Assembly (NCBI GenBank): GCA_032718475.1
Contig: JAUCBJ010003198.1
Span: 1-60,666 of the forward strand
Direction of reading: 5' to 3'
DNA length: 60,666 nucleotides
From: Nemertoderma westbladi
Taxonomy: Eukaryota; Xenacoelomorpha; Nemertodermatida; Nemertodermatidae
Shown: in pieces, positions 10,250 through 23,288 of the stretch
Layout of the letters: each line of letters starts with the position of its first letter
Position numbering within the stretch: position 1 is the stretch's first letter
The notes under the pieces: generated by a model
Seen by the model: only the letters and a program-made list of their open reading frames with translations
Told to the model about the DNA's origin: nothing
Databases searched by the model: none
Made by a program: the position numbers and the translations under genes

Positions 10250-11344
10250 AGAAGGGATGCTTCAACTGCAAAGGTTATGTATGGAATACAAACTACATAT
10301 TTACGCTGCTGAACACATACAGGCCCGATATCGTTGTTATCCAGGAACATTGGCTGAGTCCCAGTGAGGCAGAGTTCTATTTCAGAACCAATAAAATATC
10401 AGAGGATCATCAGGCGTATTACACAACTTCAAATCAAATGCAGATAATTCAAAATCAAATACGAGGAGAGGGTGGTGTAGTAATCCTAGTACACAACGAT
10501 TTAGTTCCGAATTGCACTCCAATAGAAACAAACTCCGATCGAATTGTCGCCTTACAAATGTGTAACATAAATAATCTTCCCGATATACTAATAATAGGAA
10601 CATATATGCCGACGGATTACAAGAGAAAGTACGACCTCGAACTGTATATTGAGGAATCCTCCAAAATAATACAACTGATGGAGGATGCAAGAGAAGACAA
10701 ACAAGAGATTCTGATAGCAGGTGACATTAATGCAACTATAACCAAAAGTGCTCTCAAGAAGAAAACATCTAGATTTGGAAAATATTTTAACAATGGAACA
10801 TGTAATAGAACCTTTTGATCTATGCATAAGTGAATATCCTGCAAACAGCGCGACTTACTTCTTCAAGGCAAAGGATGGCTCAATTATGAGGAAGTCACAC
10901 ATTGATCATATTATAATGGGCCCTATATTGCAAGAATACACTTCCAAATCGGTGATTCTGCCAAGTATCATTGATAATAGGTCTGACCATGTACCAGTAA
11001 TGGTCAATATCATGGATTCCCTCGACGATGTCGACCATGAATCGAAAGAGAATTACTTCAGCAATAAAATTGATTATTCACGAAGAATGGCAATTCGAAC
11101 TCCAAATTTTCGCTTCGAGATGGCTACAAAGGAACAACTAGCAGGTTACCATGATGCAAAACAAGAAACTCTTGAAAGTTGGAGTGAAGTAGAAAACTAT
11201 TCCAGGGATATCGGGGAAGCTCAAGCGGTTCTAAATCGCGTCATCACAACAATCAATGCTGCAGCCAATTTACACATCCCAAAGATATCGCGAAAAGGGA
11301 AGCACATGAAGTCGATCTGGAAACACAGCGGTAAACTTAAATAA
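10250..11344 (+). pseudogene. LINE B endonuclease (EEP/APE type)
   Basis: Exonuclease-endonuclease-phosphatase fold by motif. GCFNCKGY is followed by YRPDIVVIQEHWL (catalytic Glu near 10345), GEGGVVILVHNDL, LIIGTYMPTDY, ILIAGDINAT (Asp/Asn pair near 10720) and, after a +1 frame change near 10790, SHIDHIIMG and NRSDHVPVMV (terminal D-H pair near 10985). All key blocks are in normal order. The frame change between 10748 and 10818, plus stops before the RT, make it inactive. The linker to the RT (10999-11344) encodes a charged segment without recognised domains. In an intact element this enzyme nicks target DNA for target-primed reverse transcription. Confidence 0.8.
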
Positions 11345-12872
11345 CACTGGGAAACTTAAATAAAGAGGTACTGAAGGCGAAAGAACTTGGGATCATCAGT
11401 GGAGAAACAGCCAACCCGAACGACATATCATACATGAACTACAAAAATGCATCCCTCGCCTACAACAGGGAATGCGCAAAGATAGAACATCGAGAATACA
11501 CAGCACACATATCTAATTTGGTAGATTTGTGCAAAAACAACAGACCAGAGTTCTGGAAGAGAGTTAAAAATCAGGCCGTTAAAGCAACACTGTCAGACAC
11601 TACAGCCGGTAATCTTGTCAAGCATTATGAGGAACACTTTGCCTCTACTGACTCAGGCACTGCAGCAAATGCTATTAAAGTACCAAATATTGAAGAAAAC
11701 GTTTCGCTGATCACACCAGAGGAGGTGAAACACAAAATAGGGGGAATGAACAAACACAAGACTAATGACACACTTAATATAAAGGCCGAACACCTCATTC
11801 GTGGAGTATCAGATCCTTTGTGTAGGCAACTGGCCTTTGTGTTTAATACAATGAGGACTACAGGGAGATGTCCAAGTGAACTTGGTCTTTCAAATAAAAC
11901 ACCATTGTTGAAGAGCGAAAAGAAAAGTAGATTGCATTCATACAATTACCGACCAGTATCGATCATCTCAACCATAGCAAAATTGTGGGAGTTGATGGTT
12001 GCTGAAGAACTTCACAAACATATAGATTGTAAAATCAAAGATCTTCAGATGGGTTATAGGCCAAAAATGACCACAGAAATGGCGAATCACTTAGTAAATG
12101 CTACCATGAAGTTCTTCACAAACAAGGGATCAACTATCCATGCATTATCAATTGACTTATCTGCCGCATTTGATAAGGTGGACCACATAAAGCTCTTTGA
12201 GAAACTACAAAACACCGGGCTGGACACCAATTTAATAGCTGTCATAGAATCATATTATGATGTATCCAAGGCGCAAATGCGAGCAAATGGATATTTATAT
12301 AACGAGATATTAGAATGCGCCAGGGAGTAAGACAAGGGGGGGGGGGTGCTGTCACCCCTTTTATTCAATCTATATCTGTCTGAATTGTTCGGAGAAGTTA
12401 ATGAAAGTGGCTTAGGCGCACACATCAACTGGATGTCCTGTGGAATCATAAGCTACGCGGATGACATTATTATTCTCGCAAACTTGAGAGGTGACTTTGA
12501 GGGGATAATTACAATCTGTGAGAGATATTTTACCACTCATAATATCACCATCAGCAACAGAAATTCACATTATATAGTTATGCAAGAAAATTGAAATTCT
12601 AAATTGGATTATAAAGTTAAATTACCGGGGAAAATGATAACATCAACAGATCACTTCACCTTTCTAGGTCTACCGGTCCCATGGACAAATAACAATGTAC
12701 TAGGATTTTACAAATCGAGGATATGGGCGCATGCGAACCGAATGGAATTAAGGGGACTCTGTATTGACAGTGTCCCATTATGTGTGGTATCTAAGATATG
12801 GTCAACGATTGTGCTGCCCTCAGTACTATATGGATCCGGAATGATTACCGAGAACAACATGAAAGACATTGT
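11345..12872 (+). pseudogene. LINE B reverse transcriptase
   Basis: RT domain in frame 1. The segment 11434-12330 includes LITPEEVKHKIGGMNKHK, KTPLLKSEKKS, YNYRPVSIISTIAKLWE and LSIDLSAAFDKVDH (first catalytic Asp). A double frame disruption surrounds an 11-G run at 12336-12346; other frames there spell RQGVRQGG, and VLSPLLFNLYLSEL resumes in frame. Then GIISYADDIIILA supplies the catalytic Asp pair (near 12453). The segment 12604-12872 gives HFTFLGLPVP and VLPSVLYGSGMI, the usual LINE thumb/C-terminal region. The G-run length change looks like replication slippage in a GGVLSP codon run. The ORF continues into the 42-bp array. Confidence 0.82.
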
Positions 12873-15800
12873 TACTTCCCATACATTAATGTATACATAA
12901 AGTGCTACGAGTAGGTACTTCCATACATTAATGTATACATAAAGTGCTACGAGTAGGTACTTCCATACATAAATGTATACATAAAGTGCTACGAGTAGGT
13001 ACTTCCATACATAAATGTATACATAAAGTGCTACGAGTAGGTACTTCCATACATAAATGTATACATAAAGTGCTACGAGTAGGTACTTCCATACATAAAT
13101 GTATACATAAAGTGCTACGAGTAGGTACTTCCATACATAAATGTATACATAAAGTGCTACGAGTAGGTACTTCCATACATTAATGTATACATAAAGTGCT
13201 ACGAGTAGGTACTTCCATACATAAATGTATACATAAAGTGCTACGAGTAGGTACTTCCATACATTAATGTATACATAAAGTGCTACGAGTAGGTACTTCC
13301 ATACATAAATGTATACATAAAGTGCTACGAGTAGGTACTTCCATACATTAATGTATACATAAAGTGCTACGAGTAGGTACTTCCATACATTAATGTATAC
13401 ATAAAGTGCTACGAGTAGGTACTTCCATACATAAATGTATACATAAAGTGCTACGAGTAGGTACTTCCATACATAAATGTATACATAAAGTGCTACGAGT
13501 AGGTACTTCCATACATAAATGTATACATAAAGTGCTACGAGTAGGTACTTCCATACATAAATGTATACATAAAGTGCTACGAGTAGGTACTTCCATACAT
13601 AAATGTATACATAAAGTGCTACGAGTAGGTACTTCCATACATTAATGTATACATAAAGTGCTACGAGTAGGTACTTCCATACATAAATGTATACATAAAG
13701 TGCTACGAGTAGGTACTTCCATACATTAATGTATACATAAAGTGCTACGAGTAGGTACTTCCATACATAAATGTATACATAAAGTGCTACGAGTAGGTAC
13801 TTCCATACATAAATGTATACATAAAGTGCTACGAGTAGGTACTTCCATACATAAATGTATACATAAAGTGCTACGAGTAGGTACTTCCATACATAAATGT
13901 ATACATAAAGTGCTACGAGTAGGTACTTCCATACATAAATGTATACATAAAGTGCTACGAGTAGGTACTTCCATACATAAATGTATACATAAAGTGCTAC
14001 GAGTAGGTACTTCCATACATTAATGTATACATAAAGTGCTACGAGTAGGTACTTCCATACATTAATGTATACATAAAGTGCTACGAGTAGGTACTTCCAT
14101 ACATAGATGTATACATAAAGTGCTACGAGTAGGTACTTCCATACATTAATGTATACATAAAATGCTACGAGTAGGTACTTCCATACATTAATGTATACAT
14201 AAAGTGCTACGAGTAGGTACTTCCATACATAAATGTATACATAAAGTGCTACGAGTAGGTACTTCCATACATTAATGTATACATAAAGTGCTACGAGTAG
14301 GTACTTCCATACATAAATGTATACATAAAGTGCTACGAGTAGGTACTTCCATACATTAATGTATACATAAAGTGCTACGAGTAGGTACTTCCATACATAG
14401 ATGTATACATAAAGTGCTACGAGTAGGTACTTCCATACATTAATGTATACATAAAGTGCTACGAGTAGGTACTTCCATACATTAATGTATACATAAAGTG
14501 CTACGAGTAGGTACTTCCATACATAAATGTATACATAAAGTGCTACGAGTAGGTACTTCCATACATAGATGTATACATAAAGTGCTACGAGTAGGTACTT
14601 CCATACATTAATGTATACATAAAGTGCTACGAGTAGGTACTTCCATACATAGATGTATACATAAAGTGCTACGAGTAGGTACTTCCATACATAAATGTAT
14701 ACATAAAGTGCTACGAGTAGGTACTTCCATACATAGATGTATACATAAAGTGCTACGAGTAGGTACTTCCATACATTAATGTATACATAAAGTGCTACGA
14801 GTAGGTACTTCCATACATTAATGTATACATAAAGTGCTACGAGTAGGTACTTCCATACATTAATGTATACATAAAGTGCTACGAGTAGGTACTTCCATAC
14901 ATAGATGTATACATAAAGTGCTACGAGTAGGTACTTCCATACATTAATGTATACATAAAGTGCTACGAGTAGGTACTTCCATACATTAATGTATACATAA
15001 AGTGCTACGAGTAGGTACTTCCATACATAAATGTATACATAAAGTGCTACGAGTAGGTACTTCCATACATTAATGTATACATAAAGTGCTACGAGTAGGT
15101 ACTTCCATACATAGATGTATACATAAAGTGCTACGAGTAGGTACTTCCATACATAAATGTATACATAAAGTGCTACGAGTAGGTACTTCCATACATTAAT
15201 GTATACATAAAGTGCTACGAGTAGGTACTTCCATACATAAATGTATACATAAAGTGCTACGAGTAGGTACTTCCATACATTAATGTATACATAAAGTGCT
15301 ACGAGTAGGTACTTCCATACATAAATGTATACATAAAGTGCTACGAGTAGGTACTTCCATACATTAATGTATACATAAAGTGCTACGAGTAGGTACTTCC
15401 ATACATAAATGTATACATAAAGTGCTACGAGTAGGTACTTCCATACATAAATGTATACATAAAGTGCTACGAGTAGGTACTTCCATACATAAATGTATAC
15501 ATAAAGTGCTACGAGTAGGTACTTCCATACATAAATGTATACATAAAGTGCTACGAGTAGGTACTTCCATACATAAATGTATACATAAAGTGCTACGAGT
15601 AGGTACTTCCATACATAAATGTATACATAAAGTGCTACGAGTAGGTACTTCCATACATAAATGTATACATAAAGTGCTACGAGTAGGTACTTCCATACAT
15701 AAATGTATACATAAAGTGCTACGAGTAGGTACTTCCATACATAAATGTATACATAAAGTGCTACGAGTAGGTACTTCCATACATAAATGTATACATAAAG

Positions 15801-18800
15801 TGCTACGAGTAGGTACTTCCATACATAAATGTATACATAAAGTGCTACGAGTAGGTACTTCCATACATAAATGTATACATAAAGTGCTACGAGTAGGTAC
15901 TTCCATACATAAATGTATACATAAAGTGCTACGAGTAGGTACTTCCATACATAAATGTATACATAAAGTGCTACGAGTAGGTACTTCCATACATAAATGT
16001 ATACATAAAGTGCTACGAGTAGGTACTTCCATACATAAATGTATACATAAAGTGCTACGAGTAGGTACTTCCATACATAAATGTATACATAAAGTGCTAC
16101 GAGTAGGTACTTCCATACATAAATGTATACATAAAGTGCTACGAGTAGGTACTTCCATACATAAATGTATACATAAAGTGCTACGAGTAGGTACTTCCAT
16201 ACATAAATGTATACATAAAGTGCTACGAGTAGGTACTTCCATACATAAATGTATACATAAAGTGCTACGAGTAGGTACTTCCATACATAAATGTATACAT
16301 AAAGTGCTACGAGTAGGTACTTCCATACATAAATGTATACATAAAGTGCTACGAGTAGGTACTTCCATACATAAATGTATACATAAAGTGCTACGAGTAG
16401 GTACTTCCATACATAAATGTATACATAAAGTGCTACGAGTAGGTACTTCCATACATAAATGTATACATAAAGTGCTACGAGTAGGTACTTCCATACATAA
16501 ATGTATACATAAAGTGCTACGAGTAGGTACTTCCATACATAAATGTATACATAAAGTGCTACGAGTAGGTACTTCCATACATAAATGTATACATAAAGTG
16601 CTACGAGTAGGTACTTCCATACATAAATGTATACATAAAGTGCTACGAGTAGGTACTTCCATACATAAATGTATACATAAAGTGCTACGAGTAGGTACTT
16701 CCATACATAAATGTATACATAAAGTGCTACGAGTAGGTACTTCCATACATAAATGTATACATAAAGTGCTACGAGTAGGTACTTCCATACATAAATGTAT
16801 ACATAAAGTGCTACGAGTAGGTACTTCCATACATAAATGTATACATAAAGTGCTACGAGTAGGTACTTCCATACATAAATGTATACATAAAGTGCTACGA
16901 GTAGGTACTTCCATACATAAATGTATACATAAAGTGCTACGAGTAGGTACTTCCATACATAAATGTATACATAAAGTGCTACGAGTAGGTACTTCCATAC
17001 ATAAATGTATACATAAAGTGCTACGAGTAGGTACTTCCATACATAAATGTATACATAAAGTGCTACGAGTAGGTACTTCCATACATAAATGTATACATAA
17101 AGTGCTACGAGTAGGTACTTCCATACATAAATGTATACATAAAGTGCTACGAGTAGGTACTTCCATACATAAATGTATACATAAAGTGCTACGAGTAGGT
17201 ACTTCCATACATAAATGTATACATAAAGTGCTACGAGTAGGTACTTCCATACATAAATGTATACATAAAGTGCTACGAGTAGGTACTTCCATACATAAAT
17301 GTATACATAAAGTGCTACGAGTAGGTACTTCCATACATAAATGTATACATAAAGTGCTACGAGTAGGTACTTCCATACATAAATGTATACATAAAGTGCT
17401 ACGAGTAGGTACTTCCATACATAAATGTATACATAAAGTGCTACGAGTAGGTACTTCCATACATAAATGTATACATAAAGTGCTACGAGTAGGTACTTCC
17501 ATACATAAATGTATACATAAAGTGCTACGAGTAGGTACTTCCATACATAAATGTATACATAAAGTGCTACGAGTAGGTACTTCCATACATAAATGTATAC
17601 ATAAAGTGCTACGAGTAGGTACTTCCATACATAAATGTATACATAAAGTGCTACGAGTAGGTACTTCCATACATAAATGTATACATAAAGTGCTACGAGT
17701 AGGTACTTCCATACATAAATGTATACATAAAGTGCTACGAGTAGGTACTTCCATACATAAATGTATACATAAAGTGCTACGAGTAGGTACTTCCATACAT
17801 AAATGTATACATAAAGTGCTACGAGTAGGTACTTCCATACATAAATGTATACATAAAGTGCTACGAGTAGGTACTTCCATACATAAATGTATACATAAAG
17901 TGCTACGAGTAGGTACTTCCATACATAAATGTATACATAAAGTGCTACGAGTAGGTACTTCCATACATAAATGTATACATAAAGTGCTACGAGTAGGTAC
18001 TTCCATACATAAATGTATACATAAAGTGCTACGAGTAGGTACTTCCATACATAAATGTATACATAAAGTGCTACGAGTAGGTACTTCCATACATAAATGT
18101 ATACATAAAGTGCTACGAGTAGGTACTTCCATACATAAATGTATACATAAAGTGCTACGAGTAGGTACTTCCATACATAAATGTATACATAAAGTGCTAC
18201 GAGTAGGTACTTCCATACATAAATGTATACATAAAGTGCTACGAGTAGGTACTTCCATACATAAATGTATACATAAAGTGCTACGAGTAGGTACTTCCAT
18301 ACATAAATGTATACATAAAGTGCTACGAGTAGGTACTTCCATACATAAATGTATACATAAAGTGCTACGAGTAGGTACTTCCATACATAAATGTATACAT
18401 AAAGTGCTACGAGTAGGTACTTCCATACATAAATGTATACATAAAGTGCTACGAGTAGGTACTTCCATACATAAATGTATACATAAAGTGCTACGAGTAG
18501 GTACTTCCATACATAAATGTATACATAAAGTGCTACGAGTAGGTACTTCCATACATAAATGTATACATAAAGTGCTACGAGTAGGTACTTCCATACATAA
18601 ATGTATACATAAAGTGCTACGAGTAGGTACTTCCATACATAAATGTATACATAAAGTGCTACGAGTAGGTACTTCCATACATAAATGTATACATAAAGTG
18701 CTACGAGTAGGTACTTCCATACATAAATGTATACATAAAGTGCTACGAGTAGGTACTTCCATACATAAATGTATACATAAAGTGCTACGAGTAGGTACTT

Positions 18801-20059
18801 CCATACATAAATGTATACATAAAGTGCTACGAGTAGGTACTTCCATACATAAATGTATACATAAAGTGCTACGAGTAGGTACTTCCATACATAAATGTAT
18901 ACATAAAGTGCTACGAGTAGGTACTTCCATACATAAATGTATACATAAAGTGCTACGAGTAGGTACTTCCATACATAAATGTATACATAAAGTGCTACGA
19001 GTAGGTACTTCCATACATAAATGTATACATAAAGTGCTACGAGTAGGTACTTCCATACATAAATGTATACATAAAGTGCTACGAGTAGGTACTTCCATAC
19101 ATAAATGTATACATAAAGTGCTACGAGTAGGTACTTCCATACATAGATGTATACATAAAGTGCTACGAGTAGGTACTTCCATACATAAATGTATACATAA
19201 AGTGCTACGAGTAGGTACTTCCATACATTAATGTATACATAAAGTGCTACGAGTAGGTACTTCCATACATTAATGTATACATAAAGTGCTACGAGTAGGT
19301 ACTTCCATACATTAATGTATACATAAAGTGCTACGAGTAGGTACTTCCATACATAAATGTATACATAAAGTGCTACGAGTAGGTACTTCCATACATAAAT
19401 GTATACATAAAGTGCTACGAGTAGGTACTTCCATACATAAATGTATACATAAAGTGCTACGAGTAGGTACTTCCATACATTAATGTATACATAAAGTGCT
19501 ACGAGTAGGTACTTCCATACATTAATGTATACATAAAGTGCTACGAGTAGGTACTTCCATACATAAATGTATACATAAAGTGCTACGAGTAGGTACTTCC
19601 ATACATAAATGTATACATAAAGTGCTACGAGTAGGTACTTCCATACATTAATGTATACATAAAGTGCTACGAGTAGGTACTTCCATACATAAATGTATAC
19701 ATAAAGTGCTACGAGTAGGTACTTCCATACATAAATGTATACATAAAGTGCTACGAGTAGGTACTTCCATACATTAATGTATACATAAAGTGCTACGAGT
19801 AGGTACTTCCATACATAAATGTATACATAAAGTGCTACGAGTAGGTACTTCCATACATTAATGTATACATAAAGTGCTACGAGTAGGTACTTCCATACAT
19901 AAATGTATACATAAAGTGCTACGAGTAGGTACTTCCATACATAAATGTATACATAAAGTGCTACGAGTAGGTACTTCCATACATAAATGTATACATAAAG
20001 TGCTACGAGTAGGTACTTCCATACATAAATGTATATACATAAAGTGCTACGAGTAGGTA
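12873..20059. repeat. 42-bp minisatellite, about 171 copies, grown inside LINE B
   Basis: Tandem 42-bp units containing ATAAAGTGCTACGAGTAGGT and TACTTCCATACAT. They differ essentially at one place: CATTAATG, CATAAATG or CATAGATG. The first unit is the LINE B coding sequence itself (VTSHTLMY) and the last runs straight back into LINE B coding sequence (HKVLRVGNYVNNN). The flanks (12873-15360 and 19140-20059) mix the variants. The core, about 15380-19130, is about 89 consecutive identical CATAAATG units. The CATTAATG version forms a 14-bp palindrome (ATACATTAATGTAT). Because 42 is a multiple of three, both strands show giant ORFs (about 1283 and 1286 codons) that are artefacts of repetition. 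Confidence 0.98.
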
Positions 20060-20164
20060 ACTATGTGAACAACAACGTTCTCAACAGACTGCTGAATCAA
20101 CCAAACGTCGAGACCTTGATAAGATTGCACAATTTGAGATTATTATATAGTTTATTCAATACTA
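20060..20164 (+). pseudogene. LINE B C-terminal piece between array and DNA transposon
   Basis: Reads VGNYVNNNVLNRLLNQ, then PNVETLIRLHNLRLLYSLF, in the same frame as the RT before the array. This is the kind of Leu/Arg-rich segment found after the RT of many LINEs. It is cut by the TIR transposon at 20164/20165. Confidence 0.7.
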
Positions 20165-20360
20165 TAGTCCGGCAGCCAGGTACCTCTTTTTGGCCCAACC
20201 GAAAATTTTTGGACGGATTACATTTTTTGGATGTTTCGGTGTCTATGGGTCCCTCTTAATATAAAAAAGTGGTTTATGGACTTTGACACCTTGGGCAATT
20301 TGAATTAATGACCCGTTTCTTTGGACTACAGAAATTTCTTTGAAAGCTTAGCAATCAGAA
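20165..20360 (+). repeat. left terminal inverted repeat
   Basis: Starts TAGTCCGGCAGCC; aligns with the reverse complement of about 24815-25005, best in the outer 65 bp and more loosely to about 190 bp. Confidence 0.85.
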
Positions 20361-20844
20361 TGGCGATTATCTGTTAGGCTTGAACTGGTTGTAATTTTGA
20401 TCGAAAATATGAAAATTTTAGAGAAACTATTGAAGTGTTGCTATGGTAACGAAGGCACTACAACTATCGCTGTATCTTTCCAAATGAAAACTACCGGTAC
20501 TATGCTTAATGATTTGTTTTTTGGTTCGTCTGTGCACTTTGTTAATAATGTTTTTCCCTAAATATTAATCACCACATCAATTTTGTGTAGAAGTATGGTT
20601 GGCAACTAATACCCGTATTCATGGAAACTACAGTAATTTATTGCGGACATTACATCTGAAGCATTTAACACCTTGACAGAAAATAATTACCTTAAAATGT
20701 ATATATAAATCATTTGTCTCCAGCTTGTTTATTTAAGCATGACACTTTTTTAATGCTAAATTTATAAAATTTAGTTAATGCATGGCGAATATGGAGACTA
20801 TGCATTTTATATTATTCATTGTTTGATTATAATATAATATTAGA

Positions 20845-23288
20845 TTACGAAATGTTTGCGCATGAATCTTTATTGCAATTGCAGAATTCTGAGCAATCAG
20901 TTTGGTTTTTTCTGCAGGTGCACTTCTGCGATTTACAAGGGATTTTGGAAGAACAGCTACACCGAATTAATTGCAAAATGCATTCCGGAGCTGGTGGTAT
21001 GCCCTCAGGTATTACAATCGGGGAAAGTTGATTGTTGGCTATTCTCCACCCATATTCTCTGGGGTCTACACTAGGTGGTCTAATTTCCATTGTGTTCTTC
21101 CACACCATTACTTGCAAATGGGCTCTTTTCACGTTCTCTGTGAAGGATTCAGTGGTCGGTGGTATTGTTTGCAGCTTTGCACAGCTGGTGATTGTTTTTT
21201 CTGTCCACATCTTTTGTCTTAACTGGCTCATGTTGTCTGAGGCATATCCATACCAGTCAGAAATAAAGTTGGTACATTCCTTTAAGACTGTAGATTGCGG
21301 TGCTTCCATTTCTCCCAAACAAGAAAGAGTGAGTCCTTTCTCCAAAGCCTTGATGACTTTAGCTTTACCAATCCCAAACATACTCGCAACCGTGTCACAC
21401 CCAGATAAAGCATGGCCTCCCAAAAGATTTCCTATGATACCACGATGCATTTTTTTGACCATGTTTTTAATGCCTCAGGTTTTAAGGTAATACCAATAAT
21501 ACCTCCTTTACTCTTGCCATACCTCATGAATGTTGTTTCAATAAATTGATCGGACCAAATACCATTCCATAAACCTTGTCTATGTCTCATGACATGCTCA
21601 CCTTTTACAAACTTCTCACAGATTGACTTGGGTAAATTCTCCATTGATTTCAGGTAATATGAACAATATCGTGCGTAGTTTATGTGCGCAGCTGCAAAAA
21701 AATATGGAATCATCAAGCGAATCGCTTCCAAGTGCAAGTACCAATCAGCCTCCCGTTCTGCCCTCACAAACAACATCATTATGAATATTCCCTTTACGAA
21801 TACATTCACCCATAGCTTACATGCCCGGCTGCAGTTAGAGAGTTGTTCTAAAGAATCGTCCAAGTCATTGGATAGAATATTTATAGATGAAGCACTAAGT
21901 AGCACTTCTACGAAAATGCGCATAGCGCGCATGTTCTGTGGAAACTTTTTCCCAGATAACATCTTCGAAACTCCACCAAATACACACGATAGCACTTCAG
22001 AGAGGCCGGTTTCCACCATTAGACTTCCTATGGATCCAATGAAACTCATTAATGTATGCATCCCCCCCAATCTAAGTACAACGTTACCGAACTGATCAGG
22101 AAAATACCAAATTACATTTAAAGCAATTTTATACAGTTGTAAATCGCATGTAAATACTATGTATTCTTGATCTACTGATTTTGTGTACCTCTGAGCTACA
22201 GTCAATGCAGTCATCATAGTAGTTGGATCAGCTGGAGTTAAATCAATTAAAGGCAAATATATTGCCTTCGTTGATGGTTGAGGGGATTCACCGTGATCTC
22301 TAGAAAGTTTGGTATTGTATCCGCTGTATTCAGGGCAATTAGTATTCTGAGTGACATCTTTGACGAACTCATGGTCGATACATTTAGCTCGAAGTAGACC
22401 AATAGCAGACGCTGCCAAAACTTTTAATGGCAAAATACAACTTTGTAATTTTGGCATTACAGGGTTTGAAGTACCAGTATAACACTTGATATCTATATCT
22501 AGTTCTTTTGACATTTCCTTTTTGGCCAATCTCAGAATAGAATGATCCGCTTCATCCACATGTGATAAGGTAGATTCACTGTTCATGTTTGGTTGGGTTA
22601 TTAGCATAGCTAGTGAATGCGTGGATTTCTTACAATTCATGGAACTTATATCACAATCAAAATTGTCGGCGACGACTTGAACAAGTCCGCTTTGTTTAAT
22701 AATTTTATTGTTATGCTGTTCCTGGACGGACGCATGAGCTGCGGATTTACGAAATCGACGTGTTTCGTCATATGTACGTGTAACTTTGAATTTAGAAAAT
22801 TCGTTTATAGTTTGCTTGGCATTACCTAGGGAGACTCCCAGGGCAACCTGTAAGGGAGTCGGATGGTGTTTGATTGAACTTGTCACTATACTTCCTATTA
22901 AAATACTAGGTAGCCCTTTCAATTCCTTGCTTATCATCTCTAAGAGTTCAATTAAGGTACCACTAACTGTATGACCTGCTACTTCTTGATTTAATTTTGT
23001 GCAATATCTTGTTGAATCGAGTTCAATATTACGGACATCAGCTATAATTTCTTTTTCTATAATACCTAAAGATTTGTCAATTAGTTGTTGGTTATTACCC
23101 TTAGCTTCAGTAATTAATTTATTTGCTGCTTTTGTTCTAAATACCACAATATCAGCAACCCCTGGTGAAGAAAGCACTTGTTCTTGTTCTTGGGTCCTTG
23201 TTCTTCTTTTACCATTATAATTACAACTATCTGCGTCTCCGCTACCATTATATTTACTACAACTATCAAAGTCTGCCGTCCTTTTCAT
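20845..23288 (-). CDS. transposase-like protein in two overlapping frames joined at an A7 tract
   Basis: The first frame starts at 23288 (MKRTADFDSC) and is open for 618 codons. It includes YIVFTCDLQLYKIALNVIWYF and LRLGGMHTLMSFIGSIGSL, spaced like the Asp-bearing strands of an RNase H-like transposase core (inference), and GKSKGGIIGITLKPEALKTW. The second frame (20845-21462) overlaps it and carries GGHALSGCDTVASMFGIGK, known from many invertebrate transposon-encoded proteins. It ends in a Cys-rich module (CSCSSKIPCKSQKCTC followed by CSEFCNCNKDSC) like CXC/CRC zinc-binding domains. The switch falls at 21450-21456. A -1 move there gives about 814 residues. Just upstream on the minus strand (about 23287-23400) another frame reads VTIEQLRPFLAARS, so the N-terminus may also be split. 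Confidence 0.75.
21450..21456 (-). promoter_or_regulatory. A-AAA-AAA slippery heptamer at the frame overlap
   Basis: On the minus strand the first frame reads TCA AAA AAA TGC. This is the X-XXY-YYZ arrangement used for -1 ribosomal frameshifting, and the -1 frame continues directly as ATG CAT into the second ORF. It could instead be a one-base deletion from an A8 run. No clear downstream stem could be confirmed by eye. Confidence 0.45.

Noticed and set aside
15364-19231. Open frames of about 1283 and 1286 codons on both strands
   Set aside because: They arise because the 42-bp unit is a multiple of three and lacks stops in those frames; composition is pure repetition, both strands are open at once, and the array derives from a broken LINE frame.
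21682-22095. Plus-strand open frames opposite the transposase (for example 137 codons)
   Set aside because: Shadows of the minus-strand coding sequence.
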